IMG/VR virus record: IMGVR_UViG_3300033145_000668 | Coordinates: 1 to 64,000 of that record | Length of the DNA: 64,000 nucleotides | Reading direction: 5' to 3' (one strand) | Origin: a virus | Shown: piece by piece, positions 41,203 to 50,811 of the stretch | How the letters are laid out: every line of letters begins with the position of its first letter | Numbering within the stretch: the stretch's first letter is position 1 | Translations under genes and position numbers: made by a program | Notes under the pieces: model-generated | Database searches by the model: none | The model's input: the letters and a program-made list of their open reading frames with translations, nothing else | What the model was told of the DNA's origin: nothing

Positions 41203-42605
41203 CTTTTAGTTGGTTCTAATTTATTTGTTTTCTTTACTAATGCTTTTTGCTCGTCATCTGAATGTTGATAATCATAAACATTTTTAGCAAAGAAATCCGT
41301 TTTAACATGAAAGTATGCTTTGAAAAATGCTTCACTATATTCTGCATTTAATGCTTGCTCTACAATCATATCTTTTAACTCTGGATAATAACAAGCAACA
41401 GTTCCGAGCGTAGCAAGATTTTTTAATATTCTTTTTCTATCTTCACTAAAATTCATAACCGAGTGATGCCCAAAAGACATATGCATATCACTGAAGTCAC
41501 CATTGAAATAATTATTTTTTATACAGTAGTCACCCAATTCTGTTTTAGGATACGGTTGATAAATTGGGAAGTCACAATAACCAACTTTATTTTTTATAAT
41601 AAAATCAATACCAGCTAAATCATCTTCTAATGTAGAAGTTGGTAATCCTAACATAATATTTGGAACAACTGTTATTCCATTATCTTGACATAATTTAATT
41701 CCATCTTCCATTGTTTCATTAGACATATTTCTTTTTAGTATATCATTTCTTATTCTATCATTTGTAGATTCAATCGAACATTGTAGCGCTCTACAACCGG
41801 CATCTTTTAATAACCCAACATTTTCTTCATTTAACATATCGTATCTCATCATAGTAAAAAATGGAACTCCTACTTCTTTTGGAAACTTATCTGCAAATTC
41901 TTTTAACCATTTAGTATTTTTAGTAGTAAAAACATCATCATAAAATTTAATAGATTCTAAACCATATTTTTCTTTAATTTGTTTTACTTCTTCTATTACA
42001 TAATCAACCGAATGCTTTCTAATTCTTTTTTGTCCTTTATACATTTTTTTAGCACTACTATTAAAACAATATGTACATTGATACGGACAACCTCTTCCTA
42101 CCATAAAATGTTTAGAACCTGATTTGCCTGTTTCATTACATTCTTCATTATTAAAAAATAATTCTCTATCTGGAAAAGGTAAATCATCTAAATTTTCTAC
42201 TAATGGTCCTGGCTGTATAACTCTATCTACTGGTCTTTCGTAAATAAAATCTTTAAAAGTATTTTCAGCTTCTCCTCTAATTAAATAATCAAACTTCCCT
42301 TCTTCTAATACTTCTGGAAAGTATGTAGCGTGCGGTCCACCAATAACAGTTAATTGATTGGGAAATAGTTTTTTTAAACTTCTATTAAAATTAGTATAAA
42401 ATACATGTTCTCCAGTTCCTCCTCCGTAAGCAACTAAATCCGGTTTATTTTCTCTTATTTTTTGTAATACATTTCCTTTTTCTATTATACCTAATGAAGT
42501 AGTACATCCTTCTTGTTTAGCATTTGCTGATAGTTGCATTATTCCTAATGGAGGATAGTAATCAACTTCTTTCATTACAAACATTATTTTTTCTAATTTT
42601 TTCAT
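41199..42605 (-). CDS. B12-binding radical SAM enzyme
   Basis: About 468 aa from the ATG at 42605, which overlaps the upstream stop (ATGA). Residues 1-150 look like a cobalamin-binding domain (PPLGIMQLSANAK, TVIGGPHATYFPE). GRGCPYQCTYC near residue 175 is the radical-SAM cluster motif. This class often methylates unactivated carbons or makes other hard C-C changes. Substrate not known. Confidence 0.78.
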   Translation of the reverse strand: MKKLEKIMFVMKEVDYYPPLGIMQLSANAKQEGCTTSLGIIEKGNVLQKIRENKPDLVAYGGGTGEHVFYTNFNRSLKKLFPNQLTVIGGPHATYFPEVLEEGKFDYLIRGEAENTFKDFIYERPVDRVIQPGPLVENLDDLPFPDRELFFNNEECNETGKSGSKHFMVGRGCPYQCTYCFNSSAKKMYKGQKRIRKHSVDYVIEEVKQIKEKYGLESIKFYDDVFTTKNTKWLKEFADKFPKEVGVPFFTMMRYDMLNEENVGLLKDAGCRALQCSIESTNDRIRNDILKRNMSNETMEDGIKLCQDNGITVVPNIMLGLPTSTLEDDLAGIDFIIKNKVGYCDFPIYQPYPKTELGDYCIKNNYFNGDFSDMHMSFGHHSVMNFSEDRKRILKNLATLGTVACYYPELKDMIVEQALNAEYSEAFFKAYFHVKTDFFAKNVYDYQHSDDEQKALVKKTNKLEPTKR

Positions 42606-43072
42606 TTTAACTTCTTTAAACTCATAAAACACGGTTCATCAGTTTCAAATATTTTTTTAATACTACAATCTAAAGCTCGTTCATCAATAGGATAAAATTG
42701 CTCAATGTTATCAAATACTAACATTATCGATTCATCAATACACCTATGCGTAATTCCCTGGTCAGGATAATCACAATATCCTATAAGTTTAACATTAGTT
42801 TTCATTGCATCAATATCTACTTTTATCATTTCAAACGCGCGTTCAATTAAAAATGGAGTAATTGTATAGACTAATGGTTTTAATCCTTGTAGAGCCATTC
42901 CTGCAGCCATTGCAACCATCGTTTGTTCACATATACCGACATTAATAACTCTTTCTGGAAAATCTTTTTCACAATCTGTGAAGACGCCATAGCCGATGTC
43001 TCCGAGTAGTAAAACTATTCGCTCGTCTTTTTTCATTTGCTTGTATAGTTCTTTTCCGAATTTATAACGCAT
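42602..43072 (-). CDS. transketolase, C-terminal (pyrimidine-binding) half
   Basis: 156 aa. NVGICEQTMVAMAAGMALQG around residue 44 contains the Glu that activates thiamine diphosphate. A TPFLIERAFEMIKVDI stretch follows. The third domain of full transketolases is absent. Pairs with the N-terminal half at 43229, as in split archaeal transketolases. Likely transfers a two-carbon unit. Confidence 0.8.
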   Translation of the reverse strand: MRYKFGKELYKQMKKDERIVLLLGDIGYGVFTDCEKDFPERVINVGICEQTMVAMAAGMALQGLKPLVYTITPFLIERAFEMIKVDIDAMKTNVKLIGYCDYPDQGITHRCIDESIMLVFDNIEQFYPIDERALDCSIKKIFETDEPCFMSLKKLK

Positions 43073-43095
43073 TTTAAATTTAAAGGAAATCGCTA

Positions 43096-43227
43096 TTAGC
43101 GACTTCCTTTTAATCCACCTGTCTTTTTTCCGACTCCCTTTCCATCAGCTCTTCCCTTACCTTCTCCTCGTCCGTCTCTTGGTCCTTTAGCTCCACTTCT
43201 CGGTCCTGTTTTATCTCTTTTTGGCAT
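43096..43227 (-). CDS. small basic Gly/Arg/Lys-rich peptide
   Basis: 43 aa with a strong GGAGG site before the ATG. The product begins MPKRDKTGPRSGAKGPRDG and continues with GEGKGRADGKG repeats. The opening recalls small DUF5320-like proteins of archaea and anaerobes (MP-x-D-x-TGP). Very basic, so it may bind nucleic acid. It lies exactly between the two transketolase halves. Confidence 0.6.
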   Translation of the reverse strand: MPKRDKTGPRSGAKGPRDGRGEGKGRADGKGVGKKTGGLKGSR

Positions 43228-43228
43228 T

Positions 43229-43837
43229 TTATTTTTCCTCCTTTATATTTTTAAAATCATTTATTATCTCCTCATATTTTTCATCTGTAATTTCCATAAC
43301 GTGCGGATATTCTTTTTTTCTACCGTAAAAATCTATGTCTGTAGTTTCCATTAAATTTTCAATCATTTTTACATTAACATCTCTCATTGCTTGTTTACCA
43401 TTATAATCAACGTGAATATGTAAATTAGTTAATTCTAATTCATTTGCTAATATTAAACTTTCCCAGGTAGTTCCTTCAGCGCATTCTCCATCTCCTAATA
43501 AAACATGAATAGTTCCTTCTTCTCCTTTTATAAATTTAGCAACGGCCATTCCAACAGCAAGTGGTAATCCATGTCCTAAGCTACCGGTTGTACAACTTAC
43601 TCCATTTTCAATATCAATATCTGGATGTTGTTGTTTAAAATCTGGATTATAACCATAATATTCTAATACAGTAAATAATGCTTTACACGCGTGACCTTTT
43701 GATAAAATAAAAACGTCATTATCAAAATCAAACTCTTCATAAATTTGTTCTATGATAGGAAGTGCGGATAGACAACTAGCAAAGTGATGGTCACCATATT
43801 CTTTACATACATCTAATAATCTTTGTTTTAGTTCCAT
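43229..43837 (-). CDS. transketolase, N-terminal (diphosphate-binding) half
   Basis: 202 aa. SKGHACKAL near residue 46, TGSLGHGLPLAVGMA near residue 83, and the thiamine-diphosphate motif GDGECAEGTTWES (near 115) ending in N about 25 residues later. Forms an active site with the C-terminal half at 42602. Such split enzymes also serve branched-chain sugar synthesis. Confidence 0.82.
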   Translation of the reverse strand: MELKQRLLDVCKEYGDHHFASCLSALPIIEQIYEEFDFDNDVFILSKGHACKALFTVLEYYGYNPDFKQQHPDIDIENGVSCTTGSLGHGLPLAVGMAVAKFIKGEEGTIHVLLGDGECAEGTTWESLILANELELTNLHIHVDYNGKQAMRDVNVKMIENLMETTDIDFYGRKKEYPHVMEITDEKYEEIINDFKNIKEEK

Positions 43838-43838
43838 T

Positions 43839-44930
43839 TTAAATAAAATTAATCCCCCTTGGTGGATTTACGTAATTATAAATAAATTCGTTAATTTTAT
43901 CTTGTCTGCACGCTCCCTTACAATCATTATGAACATCAAAATTCTTCATTGTTTTAATTACTTCCCAATACTTCTCGCTTTCAATTATTTCTTTAATATT
44001 ATTATCATGTATATTACCCATTAAAAATTCCTTTTTTCCGAATAGATGCCCACAAGGAAAAACATCTCCATTACCTGATATTTGTACTAGTAAAGGAATT
44101 CCCAAACATCCATCATAAGGTCTTTTTCCTTCTTGTTCCATTAAAACTCTTTTAGCAATTATTTTAGTATTATCAGTTGACGTCGCTTCACAAATATCTA
44201 ATACTTCTTTTACTCTCGGTGAGTTATAATCTTTTATATCAAACTTTATATCATTAACACTTTCATTTCCTTCTGGTAAACTACATTGTTTAATTAAAAA
44301 ATAATCTACTCCTAACTCTACTGCCAGTTTAGCTTCTACAATCATTTCTTCATCCATCATTCCTGGAACATAAACAGACTGTAAACCAATTTCACATTTA
44401 TATCCTTTTTCTTTTTTTAGTTCAATCATTCTTCTAATATTTTTTAATAGTATATCGAATCCATCTACTCTATGTATTTTTAAATATCCTTCTTTAGTTC
44501 CTGCGCTTAAATTAAATCTCATCCAAGTACAATTTCTTAAAATATTTTCTATTTTTTTATCATCCGTTAATAATAAACCATTAGTAGAAATAGCAATATC
44601 CAATCCATTTTTCTTTCCAACATCCATTGCTTCGTAAATATGAGGATTACAAGTCGGTTCTCCATCTCCAATCAATCCAATTCCTTTAATTCCAATTTTA
44701 GGAGCAGTTTCAAATAAACTAATTAATGCATCTTTTTTGATATGTTCTCCTGACATGTTTTGATAAGCTCCATAACAATAAACACAATTAATATTACAAG
44801 TTTTAGTTGCACCCATATCAATATATAGAGGAGCTATTCTTTTACCATCTCTAAAATGTTCATGAACTCTATCCATATGCCAAAGCAATTTAGTTCCATT
44901 CATTCTGTGTGTTTTGTCTACTTTATTCAT
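43839..44930 (-). CDS. radical SAM enzyme with SPASM-like C-terminus
   Basis: 363 aa. CNINCVYC motif near residue 45, GLIGDGEPTCNP near 88, and a C-terminal cysteine set (CGHLFG, CKGACRQDK) as in SPASM proteins that bind auxiliary Fe-S clusters. Probably modifies a peptide, sugar or base in the island's pathway. Short overlap with the upstream fusion gene. Confidence 0.8.
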   Translation of the reverse strand: MNKVDKTHRMNGTKLLWHMDRVHEHFRDGKRIAPLYIDMGATKTCNINCVYCYGAYQNMSGEHIKKDALISLFETAPKIGIKGIGLIGDGEPTCNPHIYEAMDVGKKNGLDIAISTNGLLLTDDKKIENILRNCTWMRFNLSAGTKEGYLKIHRVDGFDILLKNIRRMIELKKEKGYKCEIGLQSVYVPGMMDEEMIVEAKLAVELGVDYFLIKQCSLPEGNESVNDIKFDIKDYNSPRVKEVLDICEATSTDNTKIIAKRVLMEQEGKRPYDGCLGIPLLVQISGNGDVFPCGHLFGKKEFLMGNIHDNNIKEIIESEKYWEVIKTMKNFDVHNDCKGACRQDKINEFIYNYVNPPRGINFI

Positions 44931-46644
44931 CTTTTTTCATTAACCTCCAATCTGGTACTTTAGCCATTACTATTAAATTATTTTTTTGTGCAAATTCATC
45001 AACAGCAATTTTAACTCCAGGATGATTTGGTTTAATATCATAATCGTGTCCGCATATAATTCCACCATCTTTCAACATAGGATAATAATTTTCTATATCT
45101 TCCTTTACACTTTTATATGCATGATTTCCATCTAAATAAATAAAATCAATGTTATTAGGAATATCTTCAAGTGCGTCGGTAGCTGATTTTTTAATTCTAA
45201 TTATTTTATCTTCACTCCCCTTCAATAATATATTAGATATTTTTTCAGCATCTTCAAAAGACGAGACCTTTAAACTTGTATCCATAGTAGATATGCCATC
45301 TTTAAAATCATCAAACTCGCAATAAGGGTCTATTAGATATAATTTGTCTATATTCAAGTTTTGTAAAATAGATAATGCATTTTCGCCTTTCCAGGTTCCA
45401 ACTTCAACTGCAACTATTTTTTTATCTTCAAACTCTTTCATTGCTATTTCTGTTGAGGGTCTTAATTTTATTTCTTTTATAACCGGACTTGGACATTTTT
45501 TAAAATACATTATATTTCTATACGGTCTACTACTTTTTTCATCATAAATTAATTCAAAATTATGTTTTAATGATAGTTCAAGTAATTTTTCTCTATCGCA
45601 ACCTTTAATATTTTCTTGCATTCTTTTATATCCTTCCTGAACTCCAGAACTAAAACCTTCAAACTGGACTTCCATAATTACTTCATTTGAATTACTAAAT
45701 GCATCATTTAAAAATCTTTCTGTATTAGGAACATGATGTAGCATATTTAATATTAAAATAATATCGTGTCTTTCTGGTAATTTATCTTTACCTGCTTCGT
45801 ATTTCTTAAAATCCATATTAGTAAAACATTTTACTTTTGCTATCTCTCCTGCTGTGTCACAAGCTTGTTGAAATAAATCGTAACCAACTATTCTATTTGC
45901 TCTCATATCTCCAACCTTAAAACAATAATAACCGTTTAAACAACCTATATCTGCAACTGATTTATTTTTCCAATTAACTAAATCCTTTATTTGATTCCAA
46001 GTTTCTATTTCATATCCAGCATATCCTCCTATTTGATAACCATAAGGCAATGATATAGTTTGATAAAATTTATCATAATTAGTTCCATTTAGCGATTCTG
46101 CTGGTAATTTTTTCAAATCTTCAATTATTTTAATTACTTTATTTTCATCAACACCAATTATTATTTTCATCATTTTAGCATATTCTGTAATATTTTTAAA
46201 TTTACCATTTATTGCATGATAACACTCTGCATTAGATAAATTGAAATTTTTATAAATTTTTTCATATGCATTAATAACAAATCTTTTATCTACTCTATCT
46301 GGATTAATTCCTGAATCTCTTGATTGTATTCTATTCACTATTGTCTCTGCGTCTGTAAAAATTATAATTGGTTTAATAATATGAGTTTTTAATTTAGATT
46401 TTAAATACATAAAATTTTTACCATGCATCTTTCCATTTATAATTGATAAATATCCATCTAAAAATATATCGTCGTTTGGTTTGTCTTCGCATTCTTCTAC
46501 AACTTTATCCATTGATAAATTGAACTCTTCTTCCGTTCCATAAATTGGTAATATATCGGCTGGTATTACAAATCCGCCTATTGACTTCGCAAATGTTGTT
46601 TTTCCACTTTCTCCCATTCCTAATAATATTTTTAGTTCAGCCAT
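44923..46644 (-). CDS. P-loop kinase fused to two methyltransferases
   Basis: 573 aa. Residues 1-165: P-loop kinase-like domain with GMGESGKTTFAKS near residue 9. Residues about 215-360: class I SAM methyltransferase (VADIGCLNGYYCF, NMLHHVP). Residues about 390-573: second class I methyltransferase of the Methyltransf_24 type (VAVEVGTWKGENALS, FIYLDGNHAYKS, GGIICGHDY). Such fusions suggest consecutive phosphorylation and methylation of one small substrate. Confidence 0.75.
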   Translation of the reverse strand: MAELKILLGMGESGKTTFAKSIGGFVIPADILPIYGTEEEFNLSMDKVVEECEDKPNDDIFLDGYLSIINGKMHGKNFMYLKSKLKTHIIKPIIIFTDAETIVNRIQSRDSGINPDRVDKRFVINAYEKIYKNFNLSNAECYHAINGKFKNITEYAKMMKIIIGVDENKVIKIIEDLKKLPAESLNGTNYDKFYQTISLPYGYQIGGYAGYEIETWNQIKDLVNWKNKSVADIGCLNGYYCFKVGDMRANRIVGYDLFQQACDTAGEIAKVKCFTNMDFKKYEAGKDKLPERHDIILILNMLHHVPNTERFLNDAFSNSNEVIMEVQFEGFSSGVQEGYKRMQENIKGCDREKLLELSLKHNFELIYDEKSSRPYRNIMYFKKCPSPVIKEIKLRPSTEIAMKEFEDKKIVAVEVGTWKGENALSILQNLNIDKLYLIDPYCEFDDFKDGISTMDTSLKVSSFEDAEKISNILLKGSEDKIIRIKKSATDALEDIPNNIDFIYLDGNHAYKSVKEDIENYYPMLKDGGIICGHDYDIKPNHPGVKIAVDEFAQKNNLIVMAKVPDWRLMKKDE

Positions 46645-47528
46645 TCATCCACCTGTTCTTTTATTTTATTATAACAATCACTATCTGCATTTACAAATAA
46701 ATAATTTTTATTTTCTAAATATTCTTTTCTCATTACTATTTCCGCCGGTCCTGCTCCCGTACTATCTGGAGTTGCTATAATTGTTGGTTTATTAGAATGA
46801 AATCTATGGTAAGTAAACATTGAACTACTTCCAAACATATAATCAATTGTTCTGATATAATAAAATAATTCACTTATAGTTAACTTACTTCTTAAATCAA
46901 TAATAAGTCTATTACTAATATCTAAATTAATTTCTTCTAAATTTCCAATCAAAATACATCTTATATTATTACCGGTGCAATATTCAATAAATTTTTTATA
47001 AAATGTTTCATTAATAAAGATTCCTTTTTTTCTTACATGTATCAAAAGAATTTTAGGACTATTATTTGCTGACTCTAATGGTTTTCTTTCTAAATCTAAT
47101 AAAATATTTTCACCATTTTTCCATTCATAAATTTCCTTTCCCATTACAGCAGAAATAAAAATATCATTATCGTTAATTTTATCTTTCATATATTCTTTTG
47201 TTTCTGATAATCTATAAAATAGAAAATCATTTTTAATATTTTCATAAATAATTCCTTTTTGTCTATCAACACCGTCTGGAAAATAAATATTTTTATAAGA
47301 ACCACATTCTTTTGGGACAATAATCCAATCATCAGAATATCTATTTAATAATTCTTCAGCTGTAAATCTTTCATTAATAAAAGTATTATCATGAAAATAA
47401 ATACAATCTATATATATTTTTATATCTTCTTTTTTAAGATTTTTTTCTTTTAATATTGCTGGTAACATAGCTAAAAGGTCATACCAATCGCCCAACCCAC
47501 ACTGCAGATATAATATTAATTTTGTCAT
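46632..47528 (-). CDS. possible glycosyltransferase, unassigned
   Basis: 298 aa. The C-terminal part reads IDYMFGSSSMFTYHRFHSNKPTIIATP, with GSSS and a later GAGPAE, similar to the nucleotide-binding half of GT-B (GT9-like) enzymes. The N-terminus (YLQCGLGDWYDLLAM) also fits that group. No full diagnostic motif, so the call is tentative. Confidence 0.5.
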   Translation of the reverse strand: MTKLILYLQCGLGDWYDLLAMLPAILKEKNLKKEDIKIYIDCIYFHDNTFINERFTAEELLNRYSDDWIIVPKECGSYKNIYFPDGVDRQKGIIYENIKNDFLFYRLSETKEYMKDKINDNDIFISAVMGKEIYEWKNGENILLDLERKPLESANNSPKILLIHVRKKGIFINETFYKKFIEYCTGNNIRCILIGNLEEINLDISNRLIIDLRSKLTISELFYYIRTIDYMFGSSSMFTYHRFHSNKPTIIATPDSTGAGPAEIVMRKEYLENKNYLFVNADSDCYNKIKEQVDEWLN

Positions 47529-47529
47529 T

Positions 47530-47691
47530 TTATTGTTCCCCTCTCATTGCTTTTACCCAACCACTGTAGCCACCAGATGGATATTTCTTTCCATTTTCAT
47601 CTTTACAAAATACATCTTCAAACCATAATTTTTCTTGTGCCACTTCTTTTAATATTCTAATTTCTTCTTGTGTAAATTCTTCTTTACTCAT
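47530..47691 (-). CDS. small hypothetical protein, 53 aa
   Basis: Start overlaps the stop of the upstream radical-SAM gene (ATGA). Helical first half (EEFTQEEIRILKEVAQEK), then GGYSGWVKAMRGEQ. Unknown function; perhaps a partner of the enzyme. Confidence 0.55.
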   Translation of the reverse strand: MSKEEFTQEEIRILKEVAQEKLWFEDVFCKDENGKKYPSGGYSGWVKAMRGEQ

Positions 47692-48632
47692 ACAAACTTC
47701 ACATGTTCAGGAATATTTTTAATTTTTTTGAGAGCATCATTATATTGTGAATAATAACAAACGTCACATACCGAACCATCGAAATGTTTTTGTTCTTTAA
47801 ATATGCATTCCAAATCTTCTAGTTCTCCCATTTTCATATTATCTACATAATCCCTATTTTGTCCTATAATAGCATATTGCGCTCCGCAGCATGGAAATAT
47901 TCCTTCTGGAGCAATTACTGGTTTTAATAAACTGATATAACAATCTTTTGTACCAAATGTACTATCTTTTCTTCCTTGATAAATAACCTTCGAATCATCA
48001 AAATTATTTTGAAAATATACCTGCAATAAACTTAAATCTGGAACATTTTTTAAATTTAAAAGGTCAGAAACTAATCTTACATGAGTCATATTCACATCAT
48101 TAGCAAACTTTATTACTTCTCCTATTATTTCATAATTAGGATTATTAGTAACAACGTGACTAAATGCCCAACCTGTGTTTGGATTTTTTTGAATAGCATT
48201 ATATATTTTTGAAAAATTAGGAACTCTATCATCTGAACTTGATATTCTACACCAAGTTAAATTATCATGAAATTTTAATTTATCAATATTATTACCATTA
48301 GAAACTAAACCAACTTCCATTCCTTTTTCTAATGCATAATCTATTGTTTCATTAATTTGTTTATATAACATTGGTTCTCCTCCTCCAGTAATAGTCACAG
48401 CTTTAGTACCATATTCTTTACTAACATCTAATATTCTTTTTATTTCTTCAAATGGTATCTTTTTCTTTTTATCTCTATCTGAACAAGAACAAAATTCACA
48501 ATTTAAATCACAAGCATTTGTTGGAATTAACTGGATGTGATATGGTTTAATTTTATCATTATCGTGTATATTATTATGCATTAATTTAACCGGAAATGAA
48601 CTTGCTGATGTGTATGATTCTACTGATTTCAT
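47688..48632 (-). CDS. radical SAM enzyme
   Basis: 314 aa. CDLNCEFC motif near residue 39, GGGEPM near 81, and C-terminal cysteines CCGAQY and CDVCYYSQY, as in SPASM/twitch proteins. Fourth radical-SAM gene of the island. ATGA overlaps on both sides indicate one operon. Confidence 0.8.
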   Translation of the reverse strand: MKSVESYTSASSFPVKLMHNNIHDNDKIKPYHIQLIPTNACDLNCEFCSCSDRDKKKKIPFEEIKRILDVSKEYGTKAVTITGGGEPMLYKQINETIDYALEKGMEVGLVSNGNNIDKLKFHDNLTWCRISSSDDRVPNFSKIYNAIQKNPNTGWAFSHVVTNNPNYEIIGEVIKFANDVNMTHVRLVSDLLNLKNVPDLSLLQVYFQNNFDDSKVIYQGRKDSTFGTKDCYISLLKPVIAPEGIFPCCGAQYAIIGQNRDYVDNMKMGELEDLECIFKEQKHFDGSVCDVCYYSQYNDALKKIKNIPEHVKFV

Positions 48633-49378
48633 TGTGCAAATAATTTCTCCATATCTTTAAATTCTCTAATGTCTAATTTACTTTCATCTTCTTCCATCCA
48701 AATTGCTTTTAATTCACCTTTATCATCATATCCAAATTTTTCTTTATCGTTGATGTATTTTTGTCGTTTCTCTTCTCTTAATTTTTTTGTCATGTGTCCA
48801 AAATGTTTTATCATTACATTAACATTTTGTTCGCTCGGTGTACAATTTTGAGGAATTACGCCACTATGTTCATCTTGAATATCATAAGCAAAATGTGATT
48901 GTACTTTATACATTTCATGTGACATTCTCGCATGTTTATCATTTTCTCCTTTTTTAGGTAGCATAACGTAATGGTCTTCGTCATTTCTCATTTCAAATAA
49001 TGGAAACCCTATACTTTTATCGAATGTATTTAATAAATAAGTTCTAAACGAATTTAAATTAAATTCAGGAACATATTTGTCATGGTCTAAAAGCCAAACC
49101 CATTGACATTTTTCTTCTCTTGCCATATCTAATATTTTTTGATAATCTCTACTCATGTTTCTATTTTTAAAATGTTGTTTATGATATTGAACTACTTTTG
49201 GATGATTAATTAATTTTTCTCTAACCTCATCGTCAGCATCGTTATCAACTACTAAAATTACATCTCCACTTCTTTCAGCGCTTTCAATCCATTCGTTAAT
49301 AAATTCCTTTCCTCCGCGAACTACTAAACCGATGGCGATTTTTGGATTCAATACTATTTCTATTTTTTCTTTATTCAT
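48629..49378 (-). CDS. glycosyltransferase, GT2-like
   Basis: 249 aa. LNPKIAIGLVVRGGKEFINEW opens a GT-A fold. VILVVDNDADDE near residue 38 and WVWLLDHDKYVPE near 93 supply the donor/metal-binding Asp residues. The C-terminus is charged. Substrate unknown. Confidence 0.72.
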   Translation of the reverse strand: MNKEKIEIVLNPKIAIGLVVRGGKEFINEWIESAERSGDVILVVDNDADDEVREKLINHPKVVQYHKQHFKNRNMSRDYQKILDMAREEKCQWVWLLDHDKYVPEFNLNSFRTYLLNTFDKSIGFPLFEMRNDEDHYVMLPKKGENDKHARMSHEMYKVQSHFAYDIQDEHSGVIPQNCTPSEQNVNVMIKHFGHMTKKLREEKRQKYINDKEKFGYDDKGELKAIWMEEDESKLDIREFKDMEKLFAQ

Positions 49379-49535
49379 TTTTTATTCCATTATTTAATTT
49401 ATTTATATATAATTGAAAAGCAAAAAATACTTCTTCTTCAAATGGTTTATCATTTATTCTTCCTTCTTCATTCATAATTCCAGTTAATAATGCTTTTGCT
49501 TCTTTTACGCATTTATCAAATATTTTTTTCGTCAT
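49371..49535 (-). CDS. small hypothetical protein, 54 aa
   Basis: Helical product (FDKCVKEAKALLTGIMNEEG). Its start lies 20 nt inside the upstream fusion gene and its stop overlaps the next gene start. No family recognised. Confidence 0.5.
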   Translation of the reverse strand: MTKKIFDKCVKEAKALLTGIMNEEGRINDKPFEEEVFFAFQLYINKLNNGIKNE

Positions 49536-50811
49536 TTTTTCTCCCAATTAAAATCTGTTCATAAAACGACCAATCTTTCGGTGTTTCTTTTATCTCTATT
49601 CCATATGATTCAATTAACTTAATCCATTCTTCTTTTGTTTTTTTCTGTATATGTGTTGAGTCTGCTTCTAAATTTGGGTCTCCTATGAATGGAATTGAAA
49701 ATAAAAATTTCTTTCCATATTTAGATATATTTGTTAATGTTTTATCTAAATCTTCATCTGATAAATGTTCTAAAACATCTATTGCTGTTATTAAATCTGC
49801 TTCGCATCCAATATATTTTTTTTCATTACTAATATCTCCTATTATCATTCCGGAAGTAAATGCATTTTTTATTGCCCACTCACTTATTTCTATTCCTAAA
49901 CTTTTGTTAACATACCACTTCCAAAAGTATAAATAACATCCTCTTCCGCAACCTAAATCTAAAACACTCTCGGGGTTAAAATAGTCATTCCATTGCTTAA
50001 CCATTAAACTATGTTTAACTTCTAATCCTCTATTAGCGAAATAAATCTCATCTTTATCAATACTAAATTTATTTAAAATAATCTCCGGTAACTCAATAGG
50101 ATTTAATTTTGTAACAGGATACATTCCAAATAAATGCGCTCTACTCCAATTATTCAAAAAATCTTTTTCGTGACTAACATCTTTTAGATGTCTCAACATT
50201 TGACCATCATATCTTTTTTTAACATCCCATACACCTCCAACATAGCCCATGTGCCAAATAACACCATTATGAAAATTATAATTTTTTAATTCTTTAGCAG
50301 ATAAAATACAATGTTCTGCATCTGGAAAAAATTTATCATTTGTAATTTTAAATACTCTAATAGGAACAAAATGAATTGGCTTAGTAGAATCTTCATGACA
50401 TAAATTTCCAATTAAGTGTCTCATTCTTGGATTAAACGTATCATTATCTTCCCAATCATGTTCATCTAATAATTTTCTATAAGCAGAAAAATCATCTACT
50501 ATCTCATCAGAGTCCAAATATAAACACCAATAATCTTTATAATTTTCTTTTAAATAATTTAACCAATAATTTTTTTGTTTTGATATTGCTAATTTATCTT
50601 TTTGAATAAATTTATTTTTAATTATATCTATTTTATCGTCTGGTTTTTGATTTCTGCAAAATTCTAGTACCATATCTAATGTATTATCTGTACTCCCACC
50701 ATCGCAAAAAACAATCGCATCTGCGGTTTTAACCGATTCTAAGCACATATCAATTGTATTTTCACAATCTTGCCCCATGATAACACACACTATGCGATTT
50801 TTATTTTTCAT
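49516..50811 (-). CDS. GT2 glycosyltransferase fused to methyltransferase
   Basis: 431 aa. N-terminal GT-A domain (MGQDCENTIDMCLESV; FCDGGSTDNT near residue 35; LYLDSDEIVDD near 95). C-terminal class I SAM methyltransferase from about 270 (VLDLGCGRGCYLYFW, ITAIDVLEHL). Such a protein could add and then methylate a sugar. Sits near the promoter-proximal end of the island. Confidence 0.82.
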   Translation of the reverse strand: MKNKNRIVCVIMGQDCENTIDMCLESVKTADAIVFCDGGSTDNTLDMVLEFCRNQKPDDKIDIIKNKFIQKDKLAISKQKNYWLNYLKENYKDYWCLYLDSDEIVDDFSAYRKLLDEHDWEDNDTFNPRMRHLIGNLCHEDSTKPIHFVPIRVFKITNDKFFPDAEHCILSAKELKNYNFHNGVIWHMGYVGGVWDVKKRYDGQMLRHLKDVSHEKDFLNNWSRAHLFGMYPVTKLNPIELPEIILNKFSIDKDEIYFANRGLEVKHSLMVKQWNDYFNPESVLDLGCGRGCYLYFWKWYVNKSLGIEISEWAIKNAFTSGMIIGDISNEKKYIGCEADLITAIDVLEHLSDEDLDKTLTNISKYGKKFLFSIPFIGDPNLEADSTHIQKKTKEEWIKLIESYGIEIKETPKDWSFYEQILIGRKNDEKNI

